The notes beneath the pieces were generated by a model that was not told the DNA's origin, searched no databases, and saw only the letters and a program-made list of their open reading frames with translations. Below, piece by piece: positions 17,523-26,808 of a DNA stretch of 64,000 nucleotides. The stretch's first letter is position 1. Each line of letters opens with the position of its first letter. The stretch is taken from the NCBI RefSeq assembly GCF_009729555.1, contig NZ_WODC01000006.1, positions 62,001 to 126,000 of the forward strand, written 5' to 3'. The stretch is from Pseudodesulfovibrio alkaliphilus. GTDB taxonomy: Bacteria > Desulfobacterota > Desulfovibrionia > Desulfovibrionales > Desulfovibrionaceae. A program made the translations under genes and the position numbers.

Positions 17523-17777
17523 AAGGTGTCAACAGCGTCTGGATTGCGACTGCTGACGAGCCGGGGCCATGCCTGTTTTCATTCCAGGCAGGGCGGTCGA
17601 CGAGACAGGAAGAGGCCGTGGTAAAAGCTTGGTATGCTTGAGTCTGCCGTGTGCGGATGGTTTGCCGCCCTTGTTTCTCGCCCCTCTGGCCTTTGGCCGG
17701 AAAACGGGCAGACCGATCCGCCGGGCATCGGATCGTGGTTGGCGCCAAGGTTCCTGGCGGGCGTCAGATCGCAGTTG

Positions 17778-17906
17778 TTATTGACCGGGCAGGGAGAAGC
17801 GGGTGTGGGCCTGGTCCAGGCCGGACAGGGCGGCCCCCAGCGCCCCGGCACACGACCCGATGTGGATGGCCTCGGCGGACAGGTCGAGGTTCAGGGTCTC
17901 CCACAT
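17778..17906 (-). CDS. Small hypothetical ORF downstream of the nif-linked repeat protein
   Basis: This 42-residue frame (starts MWETLNLDLSAEAIHIGS, ends SLPGQ) was too short to be flagged automatically. Nearly all its codons end in G or C, as in neighbouring real genes. It is on the same strand as, and 31 bp downstream of, the repeat protein gene. AAGG lies just before the ATG but spacing is tight. The GAG/GLDQ composition shows no family. It could be a real small protein or the remnant C-terminus of something longer. Confidence 0.35.
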   Translation of the reverse strand: MWETLNLDLSAEAIHIGSCAGALGAALSGLDQAHTRFSLPGQ

Positions 17907-17937
17907 CGCCTTGTGGGGCGCATGGCCCGGTTGTTCT

Positions 17938-18891
17938 TCAGCAGATGGTGCAGCGCAGGTCAGGCAGCCCCCCTGCCAGCCCGGAGAGCCATGGGGCTGT
18001 GAAGAAAACGTGCCCCTCCAGGGGAATATGGACAGGCGGGGCGTTTTCGGCCTGGGTGATGATCACCGCATCCGGGGTAAATTGAATGCTCATGGGTATC
18101 ATCTCGCGCTCGCCGTCGCCGCACAGGCTCTCGCGCTGGGTGGGGGCAAAGGTTGCAAGTCGGCCGTCAGGGCTGATGGCGGTCAGTCGCGTGCGTATGG
18201 TGATCACGCGGGAAACGGTGCCATCTGGGTGAAAGGCCAGGGAGTTGCTGTCTCCGTTGATGCCCAGGGCATCAGGATCGTGCGCCAGAATCTCTCCGGC
18301 CGGAGTTTCCACTGCCGCGGGCCGGGCCGGTTCAACGGAGCGAATCTGGCCATCGGGGTGGAAGGACACGCCAATACGAGTATCCACCATGCCCGCCGGA
18401 GTGTTGATGGACACGGTCTGGCCAGGCCAGAAGGTAAGACTGCGTATCGTGCCCGAGGGGTGGAATGCCGCGCCGATGAGAGTGGTCGTGAGTATGCCCG
18501 CCGGGGTGAGCAGGGTGACAGGCCGGGCAAGCTCTGCTTCGTCCTCCTGGGTCCAGTAGCCGGAGAGCCTTCCGTTGAGGGGAAAGACCCGGCTGAGGGA
18601 GCCGTCTGCATGAAAGGTGAGCAACTCCGCAGGGATGCTGCCCGCAGCAGAAGGGATGACCCTCTGCGATTCCAGGGGCAGTGCCTGTAGTGTCCCGTCC
18701 GGGTGAAATGTTATGGGCCGGACTTCCTTTTTGCGGAGTTCCCGGGCGGTGAACTGGGGCACAAGCTGGCCGACTGGGGTGTTGAGGACGCACGGTCCGG
18801 CTGGCAGACAGGCGCGAAGCGATCCGTCGGGATAGGTTGCCGGCGCTTGGGCGACAGGGATCATGCCGTGGCGGGTGGTGATGGTCTGCAT
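17938..18891 (-). CDS. Nif-linked repeat protein with F-H-P-D-G motifs
   Basis: A 317-residue protein of unassigned family with about eight degenerate repeats spaced roughly 30-45 residues apart, centred on FHPDGTLQAL, FHADGSLSRV, FHPSGTIRSL, FHPDGQIRSV and FHPDGTVSRV. The repeats alternate with segments such as VNTPAG/IETPAG, suggesting a beta-rich (propeller- or MORN-like) fold. No signal peptide or membrane helix is visible. It lies 38 bp downstream of nifV on the same strand and is probably co-transcribed, so a role in nitrogen fixation is plausible but unproven. Confidence 0.8.
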   Translation of the reverse strand: MQTITTRHGMIPVAQAPATYPDGSLRACLPAGPCVLNTPVGQLVPQFTARELRKKEVRPITFHPDGTLQALPLESQRVIPSAAGSIPAELLTFHADGSLSRVFPLNGRLSGYWTQEDEAELARPVTLLTPAGILTTTLIGAAFHPSGTIRSLTFWPGQTVSINTPAGMVDTRIGVSFHPDGQIRSVEPARPAAVETPAGEILAHDPDALGINGDSNSLAFHPDGTVSRVITIRTRLTAISPDGRLATFAPTQRESLCGDGEREMIPMSIQFTPDAVIITQAENAPPVHIPLEGHVFFTAPWLSGLAGGLPDLRCTIC

Positions 18892-18929
18892 GGGGCGCTC
18901 CTTGTTGAGGTTGTCGGGCGTTGGTGGTG

Positions 18930-20039
18930 CTAACCGGATTCCGCGAAGCGGGCGGCCAGTCCTGCGAATTCGTCGCTGGACAGGGGGCGGCCCTGCTCCC
19001 GGGCCAGGCTTCGCACAGCCTCGACCAGAACGGGCAATGCCTGTTCCGTGCAGTGGAAATCGAGATGGCCCAAGGCGTCTGTCACGGCTTTGCGTCCGCT
19101 TTTGCCGCCCACGGCGATGCGGCGGTCCATGCCGAGGGACGCCGGGTCATACGGTTCAAAGAGGTTCGGCGACTTGTTCAGGGCGTGGGCGTGCAGGCCG
19201 GACTCGCAGGCAAAAATGTCTTCTCCGGCAACGGCCTTGGTCCTCGGGATGGGCACTCCTGCAGCCCTGGAAACGAAGCGGCAAAGCTCGCGCAGCCCGC
19301 CGGGGCGGTAGCGGCGGGTGCCGGTGTTGAGGGTGAGGTGGGCGGCTAGCTCCTCGGTTGCCGCGATGCCGGAGCGTTCGCCGATGCCGAGTACGCTGGC
19401 GTCGGCATAATCCGCGCCCGCCTCAAGGGCCGTGATCGCATTGGCCGTGGCCATCCCGAAGTCGTCGTGGCAGTGGACGGCCAGATCAATGCTGAGTGCT
19501 GCCCGGAAGCGGGCGACCAGATCGTATGTCCGCCTTGGGGTGAGCTGGCCCAGGGAGTCGGAAAGGCGCACCCGCGAGGCGCCGGACCCGGCTGCCGTGA
19601 GGGCTGCGGTCCGGGCGAATTCCAGGTCGGCGCGTGAGATGTCTTCAAGACCCACGGAAACATAGCCCACGCCGAGCATCCGGGCAGCGAGCACGGTTTG
19701 TGCGATGCGTTGGAGCACGCCCGGCCGGTCGATGCCGAGCCGTTTGCGGATATGGGCATCGGACACCGGCACGCCGATGTTGATCCCATCCACGGGCAGG
19801 GCCGCCGCTCTTGGCACGTCTGATTCGCGACAGGGGCACCAGACGCTCAGACGAGTCCGCCCGGCCCTGGCGCGGACCCGCCGGGCCAGGATGTCCATGT
19901 CCTCCTGCCCCACCCAGCCGAGTTCTATCTCCTCGACTCCGAGATCAATCAGCGCGTTGGCGATGGCCTCCCGCGTATCAAGGGAGAAATACGCCCCGAA
20001 GAGCTGCGCCCCTTCCCGCAGCGTCGTGTCTATCAGCAT
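18930..20039 (-). CDS. nifV: Homocitrate synthase
   Basis: A 369-residue protein of the DRE-TIM metallolyase family. It shows the N-terminal substrate/metal motif DTTLREGAQ, the HCHDDFGMA metal-binding motif, GIGERSG and SGLHAHALNK. NifV condenses acetyl-CoA with 2-oxoglutarate to give homocitrate, the organic ligand of FeMo-cofactor. The length and the nif context separate it from leucine-pathway isopropylmalate synthase. GGGAG precedes the ATG. It is divergent from nifH, sharing a 321-bp control region. Confidence 0.92.
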   Translation of the reverse strand: MLIDTTLREGAQLFGAYFSLDTREAIANALIDLGVEEIELGWVGQEDMDILARRVRARAGRTRLSVWCPCRESDVPRAAALPVDGINIGVPVSDAHIRKRLGIDRPGVLQRIAQTVLAARMLGVGYVSVGLEDISRADLEFARTAALTAAGSGASRVRLSDSLGQLTPRRTYDLVARFRAALSIDLAVHCHDDFGMATANAITALEAGADYADASVLGIGERSGIAATEELAAHLTLNTGTRRYRPGGLRELCRFVSRAAGVPIPRTKAVAGEDIFACESGLHAHALNKSPNLFEPYDPASLGMDRRIAVGGKSGRKAVTDALGHLDFHCTEQALPVLVEAVRSLAREQGRPLSSDEFAGLAARFAESG

Positions 20040-20194
20040 GTTCCGGCTCCCAGGTTACGGTGTGGTCTTCACGTCCTCCCCGAGCATGAAGGATGCCAAT
20101 GGGCATGGTGTGAGCAATACTATGGATTTCAATACGTTTTCACGGACATGGATCAACGGGAGATGTGCCTTCAGGAATGTAGGCAGCCACACTT

Positions 20195-20235
20195 TTCGTA
20201 GGTTCACTCTGTCGCCGCCGACATATTCGTAGGTT
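20195..20235. promoter_or_regulatory. Direct repeats flanking a palindrome, candidate NifA upstream activator sequence
   Basis: TTCGTAGGTT occurs at 20195-20204 and again at 20226-20235, exactly 31 bp apart (about three helical turns). They bracket the perfect inverted repeat TGTCG-CCGC-CGACA (20210-20223). The centre lies about 85-90 bp upstream of the -24/-12 element. The inverted repeat resembles a NifA site (TGT-N10-ACA) but has N8 between TGT and ACA. The functional role is inferred. Confidence 0.5.
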
Positions 20236-20254
20236 GGCGGCACAGCGCATTGAT

Positions 20255-21188
<934 letters not shown>

Positions 21189-21232
21189 CCAATCAAATTG
21201 TCTAAAAATCAACAGTATAGGAGGGAGCGGAA

Positions 21233-21580
21233 ATGATGATCATGGTGAGGGCGATAGTGCGCCCGGAAAAGGCGGACGACGTGCTTGCGGCCCTGATGGA
21301 CAACGGTTTTCCGGCAGTGACCAAATATTCCGTGGCCGGACGAGGCAAACAGCGCGGCATCAAGATCGGCGAGGTCACCTACGACGAAATTCCAAAGACC
21401 ATGCTCATGAGCGTGGTCAAGGAGGCGGACAAGGACTTTGTCATCTCCACCATCATGGATGCAGCCCGCTCCGGCGTGAAGGGCGCGTTCGGAGACGGCA
21501 AGATCTTCGTCTCCCAGGTGGAGGGTGTCTACACCATCAGCTCGGGTGTCAACGAAACCGCCGTGGCCGGGGAGGCATAG
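21233..21580 (+). CDS. nifI1: Nitrogenase-linked PII regulator NifI1
   Basis: A 115-residue PII protein located between nifH and nifD, the diagnostic position of NifI1 in anaerobes and archaea. It has an N-terminal ferredoxin-like beta-alpha fold, a T-loop region AGRGKQRGIKIGEVTYDEIPK and the C-terminal GDGKIFVSQVEGVYTI. NifI1 and NifI2 together bind and switch off dinitrogenase in response to ammonium through 2-oxoglutarate and ATP/ADP. GGAGG precedes the ATG. The stop is 1 base before the nifI2 start. Confidence 0.95.
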   Translation: MMIMVRAIVRPEKADDVLAALMDNGFPAVTKYSVAGRGKQRGIKIGEVTYDEIPKTMLMSVVKEADKDFVISTIMDAARSGVKGAFGDGKIFVSQVEGVYTISSGVNETAVAGEA

Positions 21581-21581
21581 C

Positions 21582-21956
21582 ATGAAGGAAGTCATCGCAG
21601 TAGTGCGTATGGACATGATGAACCGCACCAAGGCCGCCCTGACCAGTGCCGGGGTGGACGCCTTCTTCGCCCACGAGGCGCAGGGCCGGGGCAAGGGGTT
21701 CGTCAACTCCAGCGTACTCGAAGGCGCGGAGAGCGGCTACGAGGAGGCGGCCGCCGTTCTGGGCGAGAAGGGCAAGCTCTACCCCAAGCGCATGGTCACC
21801 GTGGTGGTCGGGGATGACATGGTCGCGGACGTGGTGGAGGCCATCACCGCCGTCAACCGTTCCGGCAAGCCCGGCGACGGCAAGATATTCGTCCTGCCCA
21901 TCAATGACGCGGTCCGGGTGCGTACCGGCGAGAAGGGCGCCAAGTCCATAGCCTAA
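21582..21956 (+). CDS. nifI2: Nitrogenase-linked PII regulator NifI2
   Basis: A 124-residue PII protein, partner of NifI1. It opens MKEVIAVVRMDMMNRTK, carries the longer T-loop typical of NifI2 (GRGKGFVNSSVLEGAESGYE) and ends with GDGKIFVLPINDAVRVRTGE. The ATG at 21582 follows GGGGAGG with correct spacing; the longer open frame upstream is antisense-free overlap with nifI1 and not needed. It sits 21 bp upstream of nifD. Confidence 0.95.
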   Translation: MKEVIAVVRMDMMNRTKAALTSAGVDAFFAHEAQGRGKGFVNSSVLEGAESGYEEAAAVLGEKGKLYPKRMVTVVVGDDMVADVVEAITAVNRSGKPGDGKIFVLPINDAVRVRTGEKGAKSIA

Positions 21957-21977
21957 GTTCTGCAAGGAGAGAGTGAA

Positions 21978-23615
21978 ATGGCAAAGACCAGCAAGGCGGT
22001 GCGCTTCGACCCCGCGGACATCAAGGAAGAGCTTCTCAAGAAGTATCCTCCCAAGGTGGCGAGAAAGCGCGCCAAGCAGATAATGATCAACGAGGCCCAG
22101 GAGAGCGAGACGCCGCCCGAGATCGTGGCCAACGTCCGTACCATCCCCGGCATCATCACCATGCGCGGCTGCACCTATGCGGGCTGCAAGGGCGTCATCA
22201 TGGGGCCCACCCGCGACATCCTCAACATCACCCACGGCCCCATCGGCTGCGGCTTTTACTCCTGGCTCACCCGGCGCAACCAGACCGATGCGGGCGAAAC
22301 CGGCGAGAACTACATGACCTACTGTTTCTCCACGGACATGCAGGATCAGGACATCATCTTCGGCGGCGAGAAGAAGCTGACGGCGGCCATTCAGGAAGCC
22401 TACGACCTCTTCCACCCCAAGGGTATCTGCATCTTCGCCACCTGTCCGGTGGGCCTCATCGGTGATGACATCCACGCCGTGGCCCGCAAGATGAAGGAGA
22501 AACTTGGGGACTGCAACGTCTTCGCCTTTTCCTGCGAAGGGTACAAGGGCGTGTCCCAGTCCGCCGGCCATCACATCGCCAACAATCAGGTCTTCACCCA
22601 TCTGGTGGGCGAGAACCAGACCCCGCCCGAGGGCGAATACAAGATCAACCTGCTCGGCGAATACAACATCGGCGGCGACGGGTTCGAGATCGACCGCGTA
22701 CTCAGGAAGTGCGGCATCACCAACATCGCCACCTTCTCTGGCAACTCCACCTACGCCCAGTTCGCCTCGGCCCAGCACGCGGACTTGAGCGCGGTCATGT
22801 GCCACCGCTCCATCAACTACGTGGCCGACATGCTGGAGACCAAGTACGGCATCCCCTGGATCAAGGTGAACTTCATCGGAGCCGAGGCAACGGCCAAGTC
22901 CCTGCGCAAGATCGGCCAGTATTTCGGCGACAAGGCGCTCCTGGACCGCATTGAGGCCGTCATCGCCGAAGAGATGCCAGAGGTTCTGGCCGTGGCCGCA
23001 GACGTGAAAACCCGCACTCAGGGCAAGACCGCCATGCTCTTCGTGGGCGGCTCCCGCGCTCACCACTACAACGAGCTCTTCCAGGAAATGGGCATGAAGA
23101 CCCTGTCCGCGGGATACGAGTTCGGCCACCGCGACGACTACGAGGGACGCGAGGTCATCCCGCACCTGACCGTGGACGCCGACTCGCGCAACATCGAGGA
23201 GATCGAGGTGGAGCCCGACGAGAAGCTCTTCCGGGCCCGCAAGACTCCCGAGGAGATCAAGGCCCTGGAGGACGCCGGGTACACGTTCAAACACTACGAC
23301 GGTCTGAACGCGGACATGGACAAGGGGTCCATCATCATCGACGACCTCAACCAGTACGAGGCCGAAAAGCTGGTGGAACTGCTCAAACCGGACATCTTCT
23401 GCGCCGGTATCAAGGAGAAGTTCTCCATCCAGAAGCTGGGCGTGCCCATGAAGCAACTGCACAGCTACGACTCGGGCGGACCCTATGCGGGGTTCAAGGG
23501 TGCCATCAATTTCTACAAGGAAATCGACAGGCTCGTGAACAGCCGGGTCTGGAGCTATCTCAAGGCTCCCTGGCAGGAGAACCCTGAACTGACGGCCACC
23601 TTCGTTTGGGAATAA
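21978..23615 (+). CDS. nifD: Nitrogenase MoFe protein alpha chain
   Basis: A 545-residue alpha chain. P-cluster cysteines are seen in RGCTYAGCKG, HGPIGCGFYSW and FATCPVGLIGDD. FeMo-cofactor ligands are the Cys in AVMCHRSINYV and the His in MKQLHSYDSGGPYAGF; the catalytic His region is SAGHHIANN. It is about 50 residues longer than proteobacterial NifD because of the insert around residues 385-440 (GREVIPHLTVDADSRN onward) found in Clostridium-type and other cluster-III enzymes. It is followed 18 bp later by nifK. Confidence 0.98.
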   Translation: MAKTSKAVRFDPADIKEELLKKYPPKVARKRAKQIMINEAQESETPPEIVANVRTIPGIITMRGCTYAGCKGVIMGPTRDILNITHGPIGCGFYSWLTRRNQTDAGETGENYMTYCFSTDMQDQDIIFGGEKKLTAAIQEAYDLFHPKGICIFATCPVGLIGDDIHAVARKMKEKLGDCNVFAFSCEGYKGVSQSAGHHIANNQVFTHLVGENQTPPEGEYKINLLGEYNIGGDGFEIDRVLRKCGITNIATFSGNSTYAQFASAQHADLSAVMCHRSINYVADMLETKYGIPWIKVNFIGAEATAKSLRKIGQYFGDKALLDRIEAVIAEEMPEVLAVAADVKTRTQGKTAMLFVGGSRAHHYNELFQEMGMKTLSAGYEFGHRDDYEGREVIPHLTVDADSRNIEEIEVEPDEKLFRARKTPEEIKALEDAGYTFKHYDGLNADMDKGSIIIDDLNQYEAEKLVELLKPDIFCAGIKEKFSIQKLGVPMKQLHSYDSGGPYAGFKGAINFYKEIDRLVNSRVWSYLKAPWQENPELTATFVWE

Positions 23616-23633
23616 GAGAGGGAGATCAAAGAT

Positions 23634-25007
23634 ATGCTACTCAGACACACACCCGCGGAAGTGGCCGATCGCAAGGCCCTGGCCATCAATCCGGCCAAGA
23701 CCTGCCAGCCCGTCGGCGCCATGTACGCGGCCCTCGGGATACACGGCTGCCTGCCGCACAGCCACGGTTCGCAGGGCTGCTGCGCCTATCACCGCTCGGC
23801 CCTCACCCGCCACTACAAGGAGCCGGTCTCGGCCGCCACCAGTTCGTTCACCGAGGGCGCTTCCGTGTTCGGCGGTCAGGCCAATCTGCTTCAGGCCATC
23901 AACAACATCTTCACGGTCTACGAGCCGGAAGTGATCGCCGTACACACCACCTGCCTCTCCGAAACCATCGGCGACGATCTCAACCAGATATTCGAGAAGG
24001 CCCGGCGCGAGGGCAAGGTGCCCGAGGGCTGCACCCTGGTGGGCGCTCCCACCCCGAGCTACGTGGGCTCCCACGTCACCGGCTTCTCGAACATGGTCAA
24101 GGCCATGGCCCAGCTGGCCGAGCCTTCGGGCAAGAAGAACGGCAAGGTCAACATCATTCCCGGCTGGGTCGAGCCCGCGGACATGGCCGAGATCAAGCGG
24201 CTGGCCGCCCTGGTGGGCGTTCCCGTGACAGTGTTCCCGGATACTTCGGGCGTGCTCGATACCCCGCTTACCGGCGAGTACAAGATGTTCCCGGACGGCG
24301 GTGTGACCGTCATGGAACTCAAGGCCAGCGGCGACGCCATCGGCACCCTGGCCCTTGGCGAATGGTGCTCGGCCGATGCCGCCCGCTGGCTCGACGCCAA
24401 ATGCAAGGTGCCCTGTACTGTCCTGGACATGCCCTTTGGCCTTGCCGCCACCGATCGCTTCATCGATGTGCTGCGCACCGTGGCCGGGGTGACGGTGCCC
24501 GAGGCCGTGGCTGTCGAGCGGGGGCAACTGGTGGACCTCATCTCGGACATGCACCAGTACCTTTACGGCAAGCGCGTGGCCCTGTGGGGCGACCCGGACC
24601 AGCTCATCGCCATGTGCGAGTTCCTGGTCAGCCTTGACATGCAGCCCGTGTATGTCGTCACCGGCACTCCGGGCAAGAAGTTCGAAGAGCGCATTCAGAA
24701 TATCTGTGCGGACAGACCCTTTGAGGTCAAGGTCAGAGCCAAGGCCGACATGTTCCTGATGCACCAGTGGATCAAGAACGAGCCCGTGGACCTGCTCATC
24801 GGTAATTCCTACGGCAAGTATATCGCCCGCGACGAGGATATTCCCCTCCTGCGCTGGGGCTTCCCCATCCTGGACCGCCAGGGGCACCAGTACTTCCCCA
24901 CGGTCGGCTACAGGGGCGGGTTGCGGTTGCTTGAAAAAATGCTCGACCTCTTCCTCGAACGCAAGGACCGCGACGACCCGGAAACCACTTTCGAGCTCGT
25001 CCTCTAA
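23634..25007 (+). CDS. nifK: Nitrogenase MoFe protein beta chain
   Basis: A 457-residue beta chain without the N-terminal extension of Azotobacter-type NifK, consistent with the cluster-III alpha chain. P-cluster cysteines are visible in KTCQPVGAMYA, GSQGCCAYHR and HTTCLSETIGDD, and the Ser-containing loop is TPSYVGSHVTGF. The C-terminus ends DDPETTFELVL. It forms the alpha2-beta2 component with NifD. A strong GC-rich hairpin (25019-25052) lies just after its stop. Confidence 0.98.
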   Translation: MLLRHTPAEVADRKALAINPAKTCQPVGAMYAALGIHGCLPHSHGSQGCCAYHRSALTRHYKEPVSAATSSFTEGASVFGGQANLLQAINNIFTVYEPEVIAVHTTCLSETIGDDLNQIFEKARREGKVPEGCTLVGAPTPSYVGSHVTGFSNMVKAMAQLAEPSGKKNGKVNIIPGWVEPADMAEIKRLAALVGVPVTVFPDTSGVLDTPLTGEYKMFPDGGVTVMELKASGDAIGTLALGEWCSADAARWLDAKCKVPCTVLDMPFGLAATDRFIDVLRTVAGVTVPEAVAVERGQLVDLISDMHQYLYGKRVALWGDPDQLIAMCEFLVSLDMQPVYVVTGTPGKKFEERIQNICADRPFEVKVRAKADMFLMHQWIKNEPVDLLIGNSYGKYIARDEDIPLLRWGFPILDRQGHQYFPTVGYRGGLRLLEKMLDLFLERKDRDDPETTFELVL

Positions 25008-25018
25008 CCACACCGGGC

Positions 25019-25052
25019 GCCCGCGGCGGGGACGCCTCCCCCCGTCGCGGGC
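25019..25052 (+). repeat. GC-rich intercistronic hairpin after nifK
   Basis: GCCCGCGGCGGGG pairs with CCCCGTCGCGGGC (13 bp including one G-U) around an 8-base loop. No U-run follows. It probably protects the 3' end of the structural nifHDK message or attenuates read-through, lowering expression of the cofactor genes that follow. Confidence 0.6.
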
Positions 25053-25079
25053 CGAACTCAAGGACAGGCAAGGAAACCC

Positions 25080-26279
25080 ATGGCGATTTCAGCAAAGGCA
25101 CGCGCGAGCCACCCCTGTTTCGGCCCTTCGGCGCGTCGCAGCCAGGGACGGGTGCATCTGCCGGTGGCACCACGGGCCGTGGCACGCACCCGTTTTGTCC
25201 CGGAGTCGGTTACGGCGCCGTCCGGGCCGGTCATGACCCCGGAAGAGGCCCTGGCCATGCTCGATCTGACCGTGGCCGATGGCGCATCCGTGGGCATGGC
25301 GGGCATTACCGGCCCCGGCGACCCCATGGCCACGCCCGAGGCGACCTTGCAAACCTTGCGGCTGGTCCGGGCCAAGTACCCGGATCTGCCCCTGTGCCTG
25401 ACCACTCTGGGACTGGGGCTGGCACCCCTGGCAGGGGATTTGGCCGCCATCGGCCTCTCCCACGTCACCCTGCTGGTGGACGCTGTCTCCGCCGAGGTGG
25501 CCGAAGGGGTTTATGCCTGGATTCGGCCCTCCACCCGGACCGTGCCGCTGCCTCTGGCCGCGCAGATGCTGGTGGAAGAACAGCGCAAGGCCGTGAAGGC
25601 CCTGGTCGAGGCCGGAGTGACGGTCAAGGTTAACGTCACGGTCCATCCCGAGGTCAACGACGATCACATCGAGACCATTTCTCGGACCATGGCCGGACTC
25701 GGTGCCTCCATCATGACCGTGGTCCCCCGGTGGACCGACGGGGAGAGCGGCGTTGTCCGGCCGGATATGGATCTGCTGGCTGCCGTGCGCGAGAAGGCGG
25801 CCCGGTACATGGTCCTCACGCCCTCATGGGGCGAGTGCGGCGATGTGCTGGCGGCAGCGGAGAATCCGCAGCGGGCATCGCTGCCCCGACCTGCGCCGGG
25901 ACGGCCCAATGTGGCTGTGGCCAGCGCGGGCGGCATGGACGTGGACCTGCACCTGGGCCATGCGGCGCGGCTGCTCGTCTATGGCCCGCGTGAGGATGGC
26001 CTGGCCTGCCTGCTCGAAACCCGCGACGCGCCCGAACCGGGCGGCGGAGACGGCCGGTGGGAGGCGCTCGCGGAGACCCTGTCCGACTGTTTCGTCCTGC
26101 TGGCGGCCAGTGCCGGAGAGCGGCCAAGGGAGATTCTTAGCCGTCGTGGCGTGGCTGTTCTGATCACTGAAGACGGGATCGAGGGAACCGTGGACGCCCT
26201 CTACGGTGGCGGCCGGAAAGGCAAGGGCTGCAACACGGCAAAAGCCGCAACTGGCGGCGCATTACACAAAGGAGAATGA
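25080..26279 (+). CDS. NifB-like protein lacking radical-SAM cysteines, with NifX-like domain
   Basis: A 399-residue, full-length paralogue of the NifB encoded at 29629. Shared blocks in order: HPCF (NifB HPCF), GRVHLPVAPR, AGITGPGDPMATP (NifB AGIAGPGDPFANP), GLSHVTLLVDAV, GVYAWI and HPEVNDDHIETI. The C-terminal NifX/NafY-like domain (from about 285, VAVASAGGMDVDLHLGHAAR) is intact. The radical-SAM CxxxCxxC is gone: the aligned residues are Ala33, Thr37 and Val40. The cysteines of NifB SCGR, YDC and CKRC are also missing. It therefore cannot bind the SAM cluster. It may act as a carrier or scaffold for NifB-co or FeMo-co, or regulate NifB. AAGGAAA precedes the ATG. Confidence 0.85.
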   Translation: MAISAKARASHPCFGPSARRSQGRVHLPVAPRAVARTRFVPESVTAPSGPVMTPEEALAMLDLTVADGASVGMAGITGPGDPMATPEATLQTLRLVRAKYPDLPLCLTTLGLGLAPLAGDLAAIGLSHVTLLVDAVSAEVAEGVYAWIRPSTRTVPLPLAAQMLVEEQRKAVKALVEAGVTVKVNVTVHPEVNDDHIETISRTMAGLGASIMTVVPRWTDGESGVVRPDMDLLAAVREKAARYMVLTPSWGECGDVLAAAENPQRASLPRPAPGRPNVAVASAGGMDVDLHLGHAARLLVYGPREDGLACLLETRDAPEPGGGDGRWEALAETLSDCFVLLAASAGERPREILSRRGVAVLITEDGIEGTVDALYGGGRKGKGCNTAKAATGGALHKGE

Positions 26280-26284
26280 GACAC

Positions 26285-26584
26285 ATGGCTACCCCCGCGA
26301 GAATGATCATCTGTTGTCAGAGCTTCCGGGCTCAGGGCGACCCCAAGGGCATCTGTCACAAGCAGACCGACGGGTTCCTGCAATATATCGAGGAGGAACT
26401 CATCGACCGGGGCATCGACGCCCTGGTGGTGGCATCCACCTGCCTCAAACAGTGCGAGGCCGGGCCGGTCATGGTCATTCAGCCCGAGAATTGGTGGTTC
26501 AAGGGCGTTGCCAGCGAAGAGGCCATCGACGCCATCCTCGACGCTCTGGAAGACGGCGAACAGTGCGCCGAATACGCCCTGTAG
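26285..26584 (+). CDS. Thioredoxin-like [2Fe-2S] ferredoxin of the nif operon
   Basis: A 99-residue Shethna-type [2Fe-2S] ferredoxin. The family signature is complete: IICCQSFRAQGDPKGICHK supplies the first cysteines and STCLKQCEAGPV the last pair. Such proteins often sit beside nif genes and are thought to serve nitrogenase electron transfer or protection. The ATG at 26285 is 10 bases after GGAG; an ATG at 26276 overlapping the upstream stop would add three residues but is only 1 base from the ribosome site. Confidence 0.88.
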   Translation: MATPARMIICCQSFRAQGDPKGICHKQTDGFLQYIEEELIDRGIDALVVASTCLKQCEAGPVMVIQPENWWFKGVASEEAIDAILDALEDGEQCAEYAL

Positions 26585-26718
26585 AAAATCGAGAGAGCCG
26601 ATGCCTGTCGCCTGTCGCCAGACTCCCGGAACGCAACGCCCAGGTCGGCGGCGCGTTCTGCCCGCCATGAACGCCGTGGCAGGGGAGCCCTCCGCTTCGG
26701 GGTGCGACGGGCCGGGGC

Positions 26719-26748
26719 GGTCCCGCCGCCGCTGACGGCGGCGGGACC
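26719..26748 (+). repeat. Perfect GC-rich hairpin between ferredoxin and nifE
   Basis: GGTCCCGCCGCC and GGCGGCGGGACC form a perfect 12-bp stem with a 6-base loop. A T-run (TTTTTT) appears only 20-some bases later, so termination is unlikely. A second small palindrome, GCCTTGC-TT-GCAAGGC (26776-26791), follows. No gene is seen in the 224-bp gap. Confidence 0.55.
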
Positions 26749-26808
26749 AAGGCCCTGGCAGGAAATGATTTTTTGGCCTTGCTTGCAAGGCGAGCAGTGG
26801 AGGAACAC

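Noticed and set aside
17579-17851. 90-codon minus-strand frame upstream of znuA
   Set aside because: Pro/Arg-rich shadow with poor codon use; the overlapping 42-codon frame at 17778-17906 looks more coding-like.
17938-17940. Selenocysteine read-through at the TGA ending the nif-linked repeat protein
   Set aside because: The frame after this TGA is Arg/Pro-rich and not coding-like, so it is a normal stop.
20055-20243. 62-codon minus-strand frame in the nifV-nifH gap
   Set aside because: It covers the candidate activator site, has mixed third-codon composition and no ribosome site.
23606-24637. 343-codon plus-strand frame overlapping nifK
   Set aside because: Shadow frame of nifK, rich in Arg, Gly and His, without any recognisable motif.
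26771-26791. Sigma-54 promoter upstream of nifE (TTTTGGCCTTGCTTGC)
   Set aside because: GG and GC are 8 bases apart instead of 10, so the spacing is wrong for sigma-54.
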